Shown: in pieces, positions 9,322 through 17,744 of the stretch | Layout: the number at the start of each line of letters is the position of its first letter | How positions within the stretch are numbered: position 1 is the stretch's first letter | NCBI RefSeq assembly: GCF_001949145.1 | Contig: NW_019091414.1 | Span: forward strand, 739,122-757,666 | Source of the DNA: Acanthaster planci | Taxonomy: Eukaryota > Echinodermata > Asteroidea > Valvatida > Acanthasteridae | Reading direction: 5' to 3' | Length of the DNA: 18,545 nt | Program-made: the position numbers and the translations under genes | The notes under the pieces: model-generated | The model's input: the letters and a program-made list of their open reading frames with translations, nothing else | Told to the model about the DNA's origin: nothing | The model's database searches: none

Positions 9322-9627
9322 GCCTAAGATGGAGACTGGATTTTGTTAAACTTCGCACTAATAAACCTAAAACAAAATCATGTCACAGTTTGTTTACATG
9401 TGCATTAATCTATGGGGGCTCCATGGATTGCGTCCCACTTCACTGCCATAGGAAAGGGTACATGTAAACAAAACCTGGCGTCAGTATGTTACAGGTCTAT
9501 ACCAGAGGCAAATATCGATGTAACTAACACGGACTTGGAGATAGAAAATGCAACAACCATCTGATATAAGAGCTTGAGATCTCAACCAAAAATGGACAGG
9601 ATTCCTTGCTGAAACTCCATCTTAGGC
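9322..9627. repeat. Nested inverted repeat, possible MITE
   Basis: The outer arms GCCTAAGATGGAG (9322-9334) and its exact reverse complement CTCCATCTTAGGC (9615-9627) enclose an inner fold-back. TTTGTTTACATGT (9389-9401) is the exact reverse complement of ACATGTAAACAAA (9460-9472), with partial pairing on to CTATGG/CCATAG. The two are not concentric, so the inner hairpin may be a separate insertion. Confidence 0.55.
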
Positions 9628-9777
9628 TCAGGTTGAATGTTCTACAGCACCTTTCTCACAGATGAAGTAACAATACCTACATACACTGTTCTAGTGAGGT
9701 AACATGATGCTAAACATTAAAGAAAAAGTTATCTTTTACGAAACAAGTGCAGATTCTGACAACTGAATAGCTGTGGT

Positions 9778-9799
9778 AGTGGCTATGGAGTGGCTATGG
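9778..9799. repeat. Two tandem AGTGGCTATGG units
   Basis: Two perfect 11-bp units stand back to back. Just downstream, GGATGCAGCCTA (9834-9845) is the exact reverse complement of TAGGCTGCATCC at 12188-12199, a single transposon end without a visible partner. Confidence 0.6.
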
Positions 9800-9881
9800 C
9801 TACTTTTCACAGACGTGTATGGCCAAGTCTGGTGGATGCAGCCTAAAGTTAATGACTTCCCTGGTTTTCAGTCAGGGATTA

Positions 9882-10136
9882 TGTGACCCACTCTGTGAAA
9901 ATGAGTCTTAAGTCACCAGTGCCACTTTTTGAGTTTTCATTTGTATTGGAAAGAGTAAATTGAGTTTTTTTGTTTTGATGTATCACTCAATTTGGCATCC
10001 TGATGAAAGTGGATACTCCATGGTGAAAAACGCTGTGGGTTCCTATTGAATTACACAGTGCAAAATTATTTTCAAGCACCTTTTACTCCAAAGTGGCTCT
10101 GGCAACTTGTGACTCATTTTCACAGAATGGGTCACA
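9882..10136. mobile_element. TA-flanked MITE, TGTGACC family, copy 1
   Basis: The left end TGTGACCCACTCTGTGAAAA is inverted at the right end (TGTGACCCATTCTGTGAAAA on the opposite strand). The arms stay similar for about 48 bp through ATGAGTC, AAGT, CCAG and GCCACTTT. TA lies outside both ends (9880-9881 and 10137-10138). The element is 255 bp with no coding capacity. TA targets suggest a Tc1/mariner-type source transposase, but the end sequence is not one I can name. Confidence 0.75.
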
Positions 10137-10138
10137 TA

Positions 10139-11673
10139 TATTTTTAAAAAGAAAAAAAATGATACTTGATCATTACACTCCTTATCTTGAAGAAAAAAAC
10201 ACTATAAAACGAAACCACAAACTAATAGAAATTTTCTGTACAACAAAACAATAAATATATGTATTACACACTGCATAAATGTTGACATTCAGTGAAGATT
10301 ACTACTTAGTTTAAAAGTCATGGACTATTATTCCTATCGAGCTGAGTTACAAACTTAAGAACTCAAGTTAGCTTAATTTTTAATGACAATGTCATTTTGA
10401 ATTATCACGGGCTTGAGGTCAAATGGAAATAATATTGCATATTGTACAGTAGTTTTGAACATCTTCCTATGCTACTTGAAATAAATTATCTTGGGGGAAA
10501 ACCTCCTTTGCCTAAAACACAAAAACAGAAACCCAAACCCCAAAACAGCATCCATTGGAACTTCGTTAGAAAGGTCTACTCTGACATGCTGGTATCACAT
10601 TTTCTAAAATGGAAGGAATGCTTACTGATTCCTGCATGGACATTTGACGAAAAAGTGACAATCTTTCAGAAAAAAAAGAGACTAAATCGTAAACTTTCAT
10701 GTACAACAATGACTGCGTGCATGCGTAGTGCAACCAAAATATTCTATACCCTGTCTGAAGTGTCAACTGGTAATGAAACTTTCTAAAACCTAAATACCTA
10801 TTGACAAGATAGTATCTAAAACCTATGATTTTTCAAGGGAAAATATCAATATTCTGACCAAAGACTCACTACAGCCGGGCCTGTGGAATCATAACATTTC
10901 ATGGTTATCCTAATTTGCTATCTACAGTATCCAACTTTAAGAATTCTGTCAACACAAGTATAAAAAGCGATCGACCCCCCCAAAAAAATTTGTTTGTTCA
11001 GGATTTTCCAAAAGCAACATTTAATGTTGACCTAATTAAAACAGTATGCAAAAATATTTTAACACAGTTTAACACATTTGATGAAAATCACACTTTTTGT
11101 GGCAGAAATTTAGAACAAAGGCTTTAAAAATCATGGAAATATGCATACAAAGTAAAAGGCCTTTGTCTGGTGTGACGATTACTCCTGAGAGGGCTTCCAC
11201 ATTTCTAAAATTACTGTCCTTATTCCTGAACTAAAAACAAGAAAATCAAGCGCTGTGCTGGGTAAAACAGTATAATATCCATCAAAATACTGCACAAATA
11301 GGTGTGAGGGATTTGGACAGAGTTCAGATTTGCAAGGCTCATTTTGTTGCATATGCAACCAAATACATGTAATTGCAAGCTTAGTAAAGATAAATTACCC
11401 GTTTGTATCTGAAGACCATCTCTGCATGTGACTTTTTTATCACCTAAACTCAAACAAAGACTGTAGGCTTGACTCTTGGGTCCAACTTTAACACTGGCTG
11501 AGCTTGTCCAGTTAACTCAGTGAATAGTTTAACAAGATATTTTACACATTTATGGGTGAATTACGTCCTTTGTGAACCAAATTTAAATAAAATCTTTCTC
11601 ACTAAATTGTTTGCATGTTTGATACATGTTACCATCCACATGACTTCTTTATAGTGAAGATACTAATGCAACT
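10139..11673. other. Intergenic stretch; nothing recognised
   Basis: No splice-bounded exon, repeat pair or RNA gene was recognised. The plus-strand frame at 10442-10786 (114 codons) is lysine/threonine-rich with no family resemblance and no coding-like context. Confidence 0.5.
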
Positions 11674-11935
11674 ATAGACCGATTGCACCTGCTAAGTCAC
11701 GTCACCTTTTGTGGGTATTAAATATCAACAAACACGCGACCAAAAAGCTAAGTGTTTCCTAGGTATCATTTACCAAAAATAAAGCTAACGGTAGGTACTG
11801 TACTCGGACAACTGATGAACTGGGTACTGTACTGTGACTTGGCTGTATTGTTTGTAAACAACACTAAAAACACACGTTGATGTGGGGTTGATACCCAGTA
11901 TAGGTCGTGTGATTTAGCTGGCGCAATCGGTCTAT
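11674..11935. mobile_element. MITE with ATAGACCGATTGC ends
   Basis: ATAGACCGATTGCACCTGCT at the left matches the inverted right end (ATAGACCGATTGCGCCAGCT on the opposite strand) at all but two bases. Weaker pairing continues through TAA.TCAC and GGGTAT for about 60 bp. The element is 262 bp and non-coding. The exact target duplication is unclear; TA just inside the outermost bases is possible. Confidence 0.7.
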
Positions 11936-12186
11936 TGCCACCTGATCTGACAGAAATCTTACAATTTGGTAAAAGACGTTCAGCAATGTTGACATCTTGT
12001 TCACAGTGGATGAGAATAGCACAAAGTCAAGACACCAGACCATTCCAGAAGTCAAAATTCCTTGCCCCAAATCACTTGGTGTAAGAACTGGGCATTCAGT
12101 CTGAAGAAATTCTATTTGGATGTGTAAGTGTAATAGAAAACACTCAGGATACCAAACATCCAATTTAAAATTGCAAGTGACTGTTT

Positions 12187-12310
12187 TAGGCTGCATCCAA
12201 ATCCGTTGTCTAGAGCTAGGTTCAGATCTTCACTCCACTGGAAATAAACAGAGACGCGCATACAATAGACCTAGCCATAGCTTTGGAGGCCCGTTTTGGA
12301 CACATCCTCA
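12187..12310. repeat. Possible MITE, TTAGGCTGCATCCAAA end
   Basis: GGCTGCATCCAAATCCG at the left pairs partly with the right end (opposite strand GGATGTGTCCAAAACGG, 12 of 17). The left end matches the family seen at 16760 and 9834. The boundary is approximate. Confidence 0.35.
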
Positions 12311-12330
12311 CTTGGTACAGTAGACCAATA

Positions 12331-12759
12331 TGTGACCAGCTCTGCAAAAAAGGGTAAGAAGTCGCACAATGCCAAAACACGTAATGGCCTGTTCTATTTG
12401 GAGAGGGCAAAATTTCTTTAAAAAAGTGATTTTTGTGTTTTTCCTTCAATACTTTCTATAATATTTATATTTTCAGAATTTGTGACTACAAACATGTATA
12501 CTGATGAATAAAACTGAAAATTGATCATTCAGAAGGAAATCCTACATAGCACTGTGTTTCCAAGCGCTACACTTCAAGAGTTTTTTCTCAAAAAGTGCTT
12601 TTATTGAATCCGAAAATATACAAATGTCTCTGGAACGCTGTGCACTACAGGGGTCATTCACACATCAAATTGCAGCTTGTGATGTACACAATCCAGTCAT
12701 ATCAAAACTGATAACCTGAATCTGACGACTTATTACCCATTTTCCTAGAGCCGGTCACA
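12331..12759. mobile_element. TA-flanked MITE, TGTGACC family, copy 2
   Basis: The left end TGTGACCAGCTCTGCAAAAA pairs with the right end (opposite strand TGTGACCGGCTCTAGGAAAA), continuing through GGGTAA.AAGTCG. TA flanks lie at 12329-12330 and 12760-12761. The right end resembles copy 1 (TGTGACC..CTCT..GAAAATG.GT...AAGTC), so both belong to one family. It lies in the cyclin E 3' flank and contains the nearest AATAAA. Confidence 0.7.
12600..12605 (-). terminator. Candidate polyadenylation signal for cyclin E
   Basis: AATAAA on the minus strand, 674 nt downstream of the cyclin E stop, is the nearest canonical hexamer I see. It lies inside the TA-flanked MITE at 12331-12759, so if used, the gene's 3' end is supplied by a transposon. 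There is no transcript evidence. Confidence 0.3.
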
Positions 12760-12787
12760 TATGTACTGATGACATAATGCTTTTTTT

Positions 12788-12857
12788 AAATGTGTGCTTT
12801 CTTATGGAAGCCTGGAAAGTATCACAAATGTGAAGCTCCATAGGAAAGCGTACATGT
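12788..12857. repeat. Fold-back related to 9389-9472
   Basis: The left arm AATGTGTGCTTTCTTATGGA and the right arm (opposite strand CATGTACGCTTTCCTATGGA) pair at most positions. The right arm, CCATAGGAAAGCGTACATGT, matches 9446-9465 (CCATAGGAAAGGGTACATGT) at all but one base. These are therefore two copies of one small fold-back family. Confidence 0.55.
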
Positions 12858-13278
12858 GAACAATGTAAATTGGCCAACTGACTTATATCTGAGGAACAGC
12901 AGACATAATATCAAATTTATGTGCTGAAAATATTTCACTCATGCAGCACCAGTAGGAAGTGTGCCCAACAAGAGCTGTTTTTACTGTGTGGACAATCTCT
13001 GACGTTTTCCGTGGAAAAAGTCTGTTTTTGCCCTCCAATTTCAAGAGCAGATGCAACTTTTTGTATGACGATACAAAGTTAGTATCAACCTAGATATAAA
13101 CAGAATATCTCTTGATAATATTCACAGTTGTCTTAAAAAAACATTTCAATGGGAGAAAAACAATACACAGCATTTTGTTTTTACACATTTCTTAATCTTA
13201 ATCAGCTGTAGATGAAAAACACCCGTACAAAGTTGAAAAATTTCTGAGGAGGATTAGAAAACTCAGGCCAACCTGGTT
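12858..13278. other. Cyclin E 3' UTR region
   Basis: This is immediately downstream of the TGA in transcript sense, so it is expected to be 3' UTR. No AATAAA lies within it on the minus strand; the first is at 12605-12600. Confidence 0.55.
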
Positions 13279-13404
13279 TCATAGGTCGACTGTCTGTGTG
13301 TAACCTTTATGATGACTGTGTGGAGGTGTCAGGACACCAGCCATATGGATGGGGCTACTGTCCAATGGCTGCATGATCTGCTGTAATCTATCAAGAGCTC
13401 TGTC
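13279..13404 (-). CDS. CCNE: Cyclin E last coding exon with C-terminal degron
   Basis: This exon is 126 nt: 41 codons plus TGA at 13281-13279. The acceptor is ATCCACAG after a T-rich tract. It encodes [12 protein letters not shown], a short linker, GVLTPPHS and a final [15 protein letters not shown] has the pThr-Pro-Pro-x-pSer form of the main Fbw7 degron (human T380/S384, LLTPPQS), so this protein is expected to be degraded through SCF-Fbw7 after CDK2/GSK3 phosphorylation (inference from motif). It is too short to be found as an open frame and was found through homology and splice sites. Confidence 0.93.
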   Translation of the reverse strand, partial: DRALDRLQQIMQPLDSSPIHMAGVLTPPHSHHKGYTQTVDL

Positions 13405-16400
13405 CTGTGGATGGCAAATAAAAACAGTTTGGGTCATTGTAGAGAGGGTTCCTTCAACTTCTCTTGACTCTTGTCAGGTATTGCTGACAAGTTCCAGAAG
13501 GAATATCGTTTGGCTTGGAAGGGGCAGATGAATACCCAAAGACCTAAGGGTATCACTGAGGTGGTGGGAGGACTTGAACAATTACACTTGATATCTCAAG
13601 TACCAGCATTTAAGGTTAAGAACATTGACAACTATATGTAAAGACAACTTCTTTGGACAAAGCACGATCATTTTCAAGGTGGCAGGCTCAAAAGGAGGTA
13701 AATAGAGACACACTCTTCAAGGACAATCACATGAACTAAGGACTGGTCCTGATGTTGCACAATAACCATGCCGAAATTTAATTGAAAGTTAGTTTAGCGA
13801 GAGCATGGCAAGAGCACAGCGGCTGCTCTAACCACAGAATGAGCCAATGAATGGGGCATTTCAAGACAGCAAGGTCATTTGAAACCAAAGCATGCGTATG
13901 ATTCGATGGCCGAACTGATAGGGAAGACCTTGATTTCTTGAATGGCCCAGAAACACTTCAGTCAGGGCATGAGCAGTTGAAAGCTTCAACTAGCCGAAGA
14001 ACTGCAAATGTGGCATCAACAGTGTGATGAGCTAACAGGCTGTGCCAAACTCAATTTGCTGACACTAGGAATCAACCGATGATCGGATTGGACATTGGAT
14101 CAGGCCGATGTTCGGCAACATTGGCCAAACATCGAATTTGACCTTCCTTGCCGATATGAGTGCCGATGTTAAATTGAAGAAAGGAACAAACTCTGCACTC
14201 AGTTTTGGCAAACACAAATCTCATATTTTTATTTGAGTATGCATACAAACTATGTTTTTTCATTTTGTGTGATAAATGAACGGATATACCATGGTTAAAC
14301 CTATGTAAACTATCCCCAAAAATAACACCTGCATGATCTGTGCCTTAACAACTCAATGGACTGCGGCTCCATGGAGCAGTCAGTGTACTTGTGTACCATT
14401 TCCACTGAATGCCATGAAAGGAGCCAGGGAACTACTTTGCATGTGGCAACACGAGGCACAGGTGCTGTGTGTCTATTCTGCATGTGTGCACCTCACGTGT
14501 TGAGTGTGAATACAACGGAGTGCCACTATTGTGCAGGCGTGACGTGACGTGCACAATTTATTCTCTCAACTCAGTGACCATAAAAGCAAAAAACTAATCA
14601 TGTGAATGTACATTGTATAAACTAATGTTTTGAGGGAGAACACTGGTTGTGTTGTAAGGAGTAGGCCTACACCCTGTTAAGGTTGTGTTTTCAGTTATTG
14701 TCAGTAAAAACATCGGATCAGATATCAGCCAATGCTCCAATTAAAACATCAGACATTGGATGAACATCAGTTGATCCCTACCAGACACCATGCGACCCCT
14801 TTTCCAAATTAAAAAAAATTGTTACTTCAGTGCGACAGTGGCACAACATCTAGACTGGGTCTTACATGTTACTACCCCCTTAGTGCTGGGAAGTCATATA
14901 TATTAGTATTTCCAAGGATGGATTTTCGCCGAGATGTTTATTAATTTTGGATTTTTTGCCCTGCCCGACATGTATCATAACACTGTATACTAAGTGTTAG
15001 CCCCCGAGGGCTTGTGAAAAAAAACCACAAGCGTACTCAGGTGGGACTCGAACCCATGACACAAACTCACCAGACTACTCAGTTGATTGGCATGTGTTTG
15101 GATGTTATGAGCATCATCAGAGTAGACACTTCTGAAGCCTGTTAACTCAGCTAGTCCCATCTCTCGTACCGTTATTGCAAACGCCGACATCCAGTGGACA
15201 CAGGTAGCTATATCATCCCACTTCAAACCTGGAAATATCAAGTCAAAATTCATAGTAGAGACTCATCTTATGCAAACACAAAAATAAAAGCACATAGTCG
15301 AAAACATCAACGTTGCAATACCACGATAACAATCTGAAAACTGAAAACCTTACCCTTACATGAAAGTAAATTTTTTTCGACTTATACACAAAAACTTACC
15401 TGTCACTTCTAAGGCTAGCTCTTGAGACGTCATATGATACAAGGCCGATGCAGCGATAACACTGTAATCAAACTGGAGGCAGCCTATGTCCAATATACAC
15501 AAATCTAGAAGCTGGACAACAGTACGTAAACAAAAATATTTACAGTTAGTAAAAGAAACTACGCAGCTCTTGCAGCAGCAGATTCTGTTTGAAAACCTTC
15601 AGACTTTTCTGATGACCAGAGATGACCACAAAGTGCAAGATCTGTTATTTTGAGGGAATGGACCGACAGCAACTGTGACATCAAAGTTCATGTAACTTAT
15701 TTTAGGCCATCAGTGTGGTTCACAACACTCACACTCACTGAGCGAACTTTCATTTTTTGGCCACCTCATCCTCATTAGCACCTAAGAGAAAATCCTGAAA
15801 TCTAGTAATAAACAATTTGAATTCCATCCAGGAAATTCCAACACAGATGCTGTCCATTACATACCTGAGCTATTTGTACAAACTGATGCCCTGAGTATTC
15901 TGGTAGTAAGAAGTTGTGGCTGCTCCGTGTGGTGTGACTACGTCTACTAAGCTGAAGATAGATATTCAACCAAGTATTGACAGTCACTGGCGACAGGCCC
16001 CACTTCAATGTCTGCAAGATAATGTCAATGATCAAAATTGCAGCTACTCAGGAAAATCTCCAGTCTCATAAAATAGTGACAAAGATGCTGTATAAAAATA
16101 GATATATTGAAAATTTCTCAGGTGTATTTGGCAGTATTTGTAAACCACTGTGGTGTTCATAAACAAAAAGAATGGTTTCTAAAAACTTTGAGCTGTGAAG
16201 TTTGTGCTTACCTTCAGCATGACCAACTCTTGGTCCAGTATTTCTGGCTCTGTGCTAGCACCATCTGTGACGTAAGCAAACTCGGCAAGTTTGGGAGGAT
16301 AGATTTCCTATTTGAAAGAAAAAAATATTTTAGAATGGAAGTGGAAAAATGAAATTATTAAAGATGTCTGGGCGTGATTATCTAAGAAAAAGCGATATAG

Positions 16401-17744
16401 AAGAAAGATCAATGTTCAGCATTTTAAGACCGTTTCCTTTGAGATGACCTTTTTTGGCAGACTTAACTACAACTCTGGCAAATTTGACATTACAAGTTGG
16501 ACCTTACCTCCAGTTTAGCTGCAATGAATAACGCTGTAATTCCTATCAACTGTAGCTTGGTCTTTGGTATGTTTGAAGTTTTTGACAAATATCTATCTAC
16601 AAAGTCGGCAGCAAGGTAAAAAGTCTCCCTGTGTAACCGGTAAACTTCACAGACCTGGAGTGGAACAATGCAAATAGAAACAAACACCAGTATCAAATTA
16701 CATGTCCATAGTCATCATGATAGTCACAATTCTAGTCTGCACTGTGCTGCATTAACTTAGGCTTTGTCCAAATCACTTAGCAGTGGATTCAAGTTACATA
16801 CGAGTCAATAGTAGAAGCTAATGCCAAGCTACAGCCGAGTAATGTGGACATAGCCTGAGATTGCTAGGAAGACTAGTAACTTATGCTGGCAGTCTTCCCA
16901 ACTAGTAATGTCTTCATTTAGGGAACAAAGGAATTTCCACATGAGCCATGTAACCAGGGATCGCATATGCTAAGTCATACTTTACATATTTTTTTATAAC
17001 AAGAAATACTGCAAACATGGCATATCAAATCAGTGCCTCAGTGTCTCCTTGGTGATGCAAAGAGAGATGTTACATTGACACTTGTGTGCTTGGCTTCACT
17101 GCAGCAGTGGCAGAATGATTTTCAAAGGGAAGGGGGCAATTGTGAGACTACCAGGGATTAACCATTAATAGACCCTTCCATTAAGTCACATCTCATTATA
17201 CAGCCTGTCAAAAGTGGGAAGGCCAAGTCCCTTCAGTTAAAAAGGGTGGGGGGGTCACTGGCCCCTTACTTCTGCTCCAGCGCCTATGTACCGTACCCAC
17301 AAGTGTGTACATTTTTAGATGAAAAATTCAGGTGTATACTTGGGTCACATATGCACAAATGCTGATAAAAACCGAGAAACTTCTTTCATTCATGCAAGGA
17401 GCCCACAGCAGTCAGGGGACTGTACTTACTTCAATCAGCCAGTCTAGTAGAATTGCTCTCATCCGAGGCTCTAGGCTCGGATGTCTATCTAGAACTCTGG
17501 TATTGTGTATGTAGTTACTCTCTTTCTCCAACATCACTTGCCAGACTTCAGTAGAGTCAGCCCAATTCAGTATTGGCAAGGGGGATCTTCTGTCGGTAAG
17601 TGGGGTGGGGAACAGGTTCCGGAACCGGAACTTGGAACCAGACTCTAGCAGTTGTTCGGATGGGGTTGTTGGTTCCTGGTGTGGGGTGGGTATGAGTGAT
17701 GATGTCTCAAAACCACCAGACTCGGAAATGGGAACCCAGGAATT
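13279..17744 (-). CDS. CCNE: Cyclin E gene, 5'-partial, seven coding exons
   Basis: G1/S cyclin that activates CDK2 in the nucleus to drive S-phase entry and centrosome duplication (family knowledge). Exons in transcript order: 17744-17430, 16654-16508, 16307-16212, 16011-15865, 15511-15400, 15228-15071, 13404-13279. They total 1101 nt, i.e. 366 residues plus TGA. All introns are GT/AG and phases match (0,0,0,0,1,0). In the visible protein, LIPTP lies at residues 17-21, the SPLPILNW lead-in to the cyclin box at about 51-60, MRAILLDWL at 95-103, DRYL at 125-128, AAKLEEIYPPKL at about 150-161, the second cyclin fold at about 187-320, DAHNIQTH just before the final fold end, and LTPPHS at 350-355. 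This order and spacing match vertebrate cyclin E1. The first exon or exons, with the start codon and basic N-terminus, are not in the window. It could be called CCNE1 or a single ancestral CCNE; sequence alone does not separate these. Confidence 0.97.
13405..14065. other. Last cyclin E intron, 3' part; no other feature
   Basis: This is intron sequence between the hAT-like element and the last coding exon. I see no further repeat pair, RNA gene or exon in it. It ends with the T-rich acceptor tract before 13404. Confidence 0.7.
14066..14780. mobile_element. hAT-like non-autonomous element in cyclin E intron
   Basis: The termini TAGGAATCAACCGATG at the left and CATCAGTTGATCCCTA at the right are inverted. 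Both arms continue into ATCGG/CCGAT-rich sequence (GGATCAGGCCGATGTT at the left, AACATCGGATCAG at the right). Flanking octamers GCTGACAC and CCAGACAC match at 6 of 8 positions, fitting a decayed 8-bp hAT target duplication. TAGGG..CACCGAT-type ends are typical of hAT MITEs. No transposase frame is seen in the 715 bp. Confidence 0.6.
14937..14942 (-). terminator. Intronic AATAAA in the last cyclin E intron
   Basis: This minus-strand AATAAA lies about 48 nt beyond the TAG that ends the read-through frame of the preceding exon. Its position would suit a composite terminal exon made by intronic polyadenylation. Usage is unproven, and such hexamers are common by chance in AT-rich DNA. Confidence 0.3.
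14990..15075 (-). repeat. tRNA-like SINE fragment at the cyclin E splice donor
   Basis: On the minus strand, GGGTTCGAGTCCC at 15055-15043 is a near-perfect tRNA T-arm / Pol III B box. It is preceded within about 35 nt by an A-box-like CTGAGTAGTCTGGTGAG and followed by GCTTGTG..CACAAGC (arms 15032-15026 and 15016-15010, T8 loop). A second stem TAACACT/AGTGTTA at 14978-14984 and 14993-14999 follows. No acceptor stem or full cloverleaf can be formed, so this is a SINE piece, not a tRNA gene. The A-box-like part overlaps the last codons of the upstream exon, which may be coincidence. Confidence 0.6.
15071..15228 (-). CDS. CCNE: Cyclin E exon: end of second cyclin fold
   Basis: This exon is 158 nt (two bases plus 52 codons), with acceptor TTTCCAG. 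It encodes [37 protein letters not shown] and [23 protein letters not shown] is diagnostic of cyclin E. The donor used here is GTGAGT at 15070-15065, which joins ..SSL to DRAL.. of the last exon, as in human LDLLDKARAKK. The frame also stays open past this donor for 26 more codons to a TAG at 14992-14990, through a tRNA-like repeat. An unspliced or alternatively polyadenylated form could therefore have another tail. Confidence 0.94.
15400..15511 (-). CDS. CCNE: Cyclin E exon: second cyclin fold, middle
   Basis: This exon is 112 nt (37 codons plus one base), entering in phase 0 and leaving in phase 1. It encodes [20 protein letters not shown] and then [17 protein letters not shown], matching the [27 protein letters not shown] block of human cyclin E1. 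Acceptor is TGTCCAG, donor GTAAGT at 15399-15394. The split glycine codon is completed by the first two bases of the next exon. Confidence 0.96.
15512..15864. other. Cyclin E intron, 353 nt; nothing else seen
   Basis: This is an intron between two well-supported exons, with donor GTATGT at 15864-15859 and acceptor TGTCCAG. No repeat or RNA element was recognised. Confidence 0.85.
15865..16011 (-). CDS. CCNE: Cyclin E exon: start of second cyclin fold
   Basis: This exon is 147 nt, 49 codons, phase 0, with acceptor CTTGCAG and donor GTATGT. It opens with [20 protein letters not shown], equivalent to the [20 protein letters not shown] helix of human cyclin E1, and ends with HQFVQIAQ. The loop between ([19 protein letters not shown]) is more basic and serine-rich than the human counterpart, so it is the most diverged part of the fold. 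Confidence 0.96.
16212..16307 (-). CDS. CCNE: Cyclin E exon: EIYPPKL segment
   Basis: This exon is 96 nt, 32 codons, phase 0, with acceptor AAATAG and donor GTAAGC. It encodes [16 protein letters not shown] followed by an acidic helix ending ELVMLK. It completes the first cyclin fold and supplies the KLEE(I/V)YPP element, where the Glu contacts CDK2. Flanking introns are both 200 nt. Confidence 0.97.
16508..16654 (-). CDS. CCNE: Cyclin E exon: core of first cyclin fold
   Basis: This exon is 147 nt, 49 codons, phase 0. It starts [18 protein letters not shown] and ends [16 protein letters not shown]. It carries the conserved Asp of the DRYL helix and the Lys of AAKLE, two of the standard cyclin-box residues that contact the CDK. 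The [14 protein letters not shown] stretch falls in the segment described as the centrosomal localisation region of cyclin E in vertebrates (family knowledge). Acceptor CTCCAG and donor GTAAGG are both clear. Confidence 0.97.
16655..17429. other. Cyclin E intron containing a 96-bp inverted repeat
   Basis: This 775-nt intron has donor GTAAGT and acceptor CTCCAG. Its notable content is the small inverted repeat at 16760-16855 and a second short one (GGAAGACT / AGTCTTCC near 16867 and 16892). The rest is unremarkable. Confidence 0.8.
16760..16855. repeat. Small MITE-like inverted repeat, GGCT.TGTCCA ends
   Basis: GGCTTTGTCCAAATCAC at the left pairs with the reverse complement of GTAATGTGGACATAGCC at the right (13 of 16 positions). 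The arm resembles TTAGGCTGCATCCAAATCCG at 12187 and the reverse complement of GGATGCAGCCTA at 9834-9845, suggesting one dispersed family. Confidence 0.5.
17430..17744 (-). CDS. CCNE: Cyclin E exon: N-terminal degron and start of cyclin box
   Basis: This 315-nt exon (105 codons, phase 0 at both ends) has acceptor CCCCCAG before 17744 and donor GTAAGT at 17429-17424. It begins in the poorly conserved N-terminal region and contains [10 protein letters not shown] (residues 15-24), the counterpart of the human T62 Fbw7 degron, with Glu at +4 from the Thr. A proline/serine-rich linker follows, then [10 protein letters not shown], which opens the cyclin box. The exon ends with [11 protein letters not shown], the hydrophobic patch (Met95, Leu99, Trp102) that docks RxL-containing substrates. 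An upstream intron continues to the right window edge. Confidence 0.96.

Noticed and set aside
10442-10786. 114-codon plus-strand frame
   Set aside because: Low-complexity lysine-rich composition in AT-rich DNA, no homology recognised, no flanking exons.
15000-15075. tRNA gene
   Set aside because: A good B box is present but there is no acceptor stem, no anticodon arm and too short a box spacing; it is a SINE fragment.
15802-16035. Extended minus-strand frames running past cyclin E exon ends
   Set aside because: Homology to cyclin E stops exactly at the GT/AG boundaries; the extensions are intron translation.
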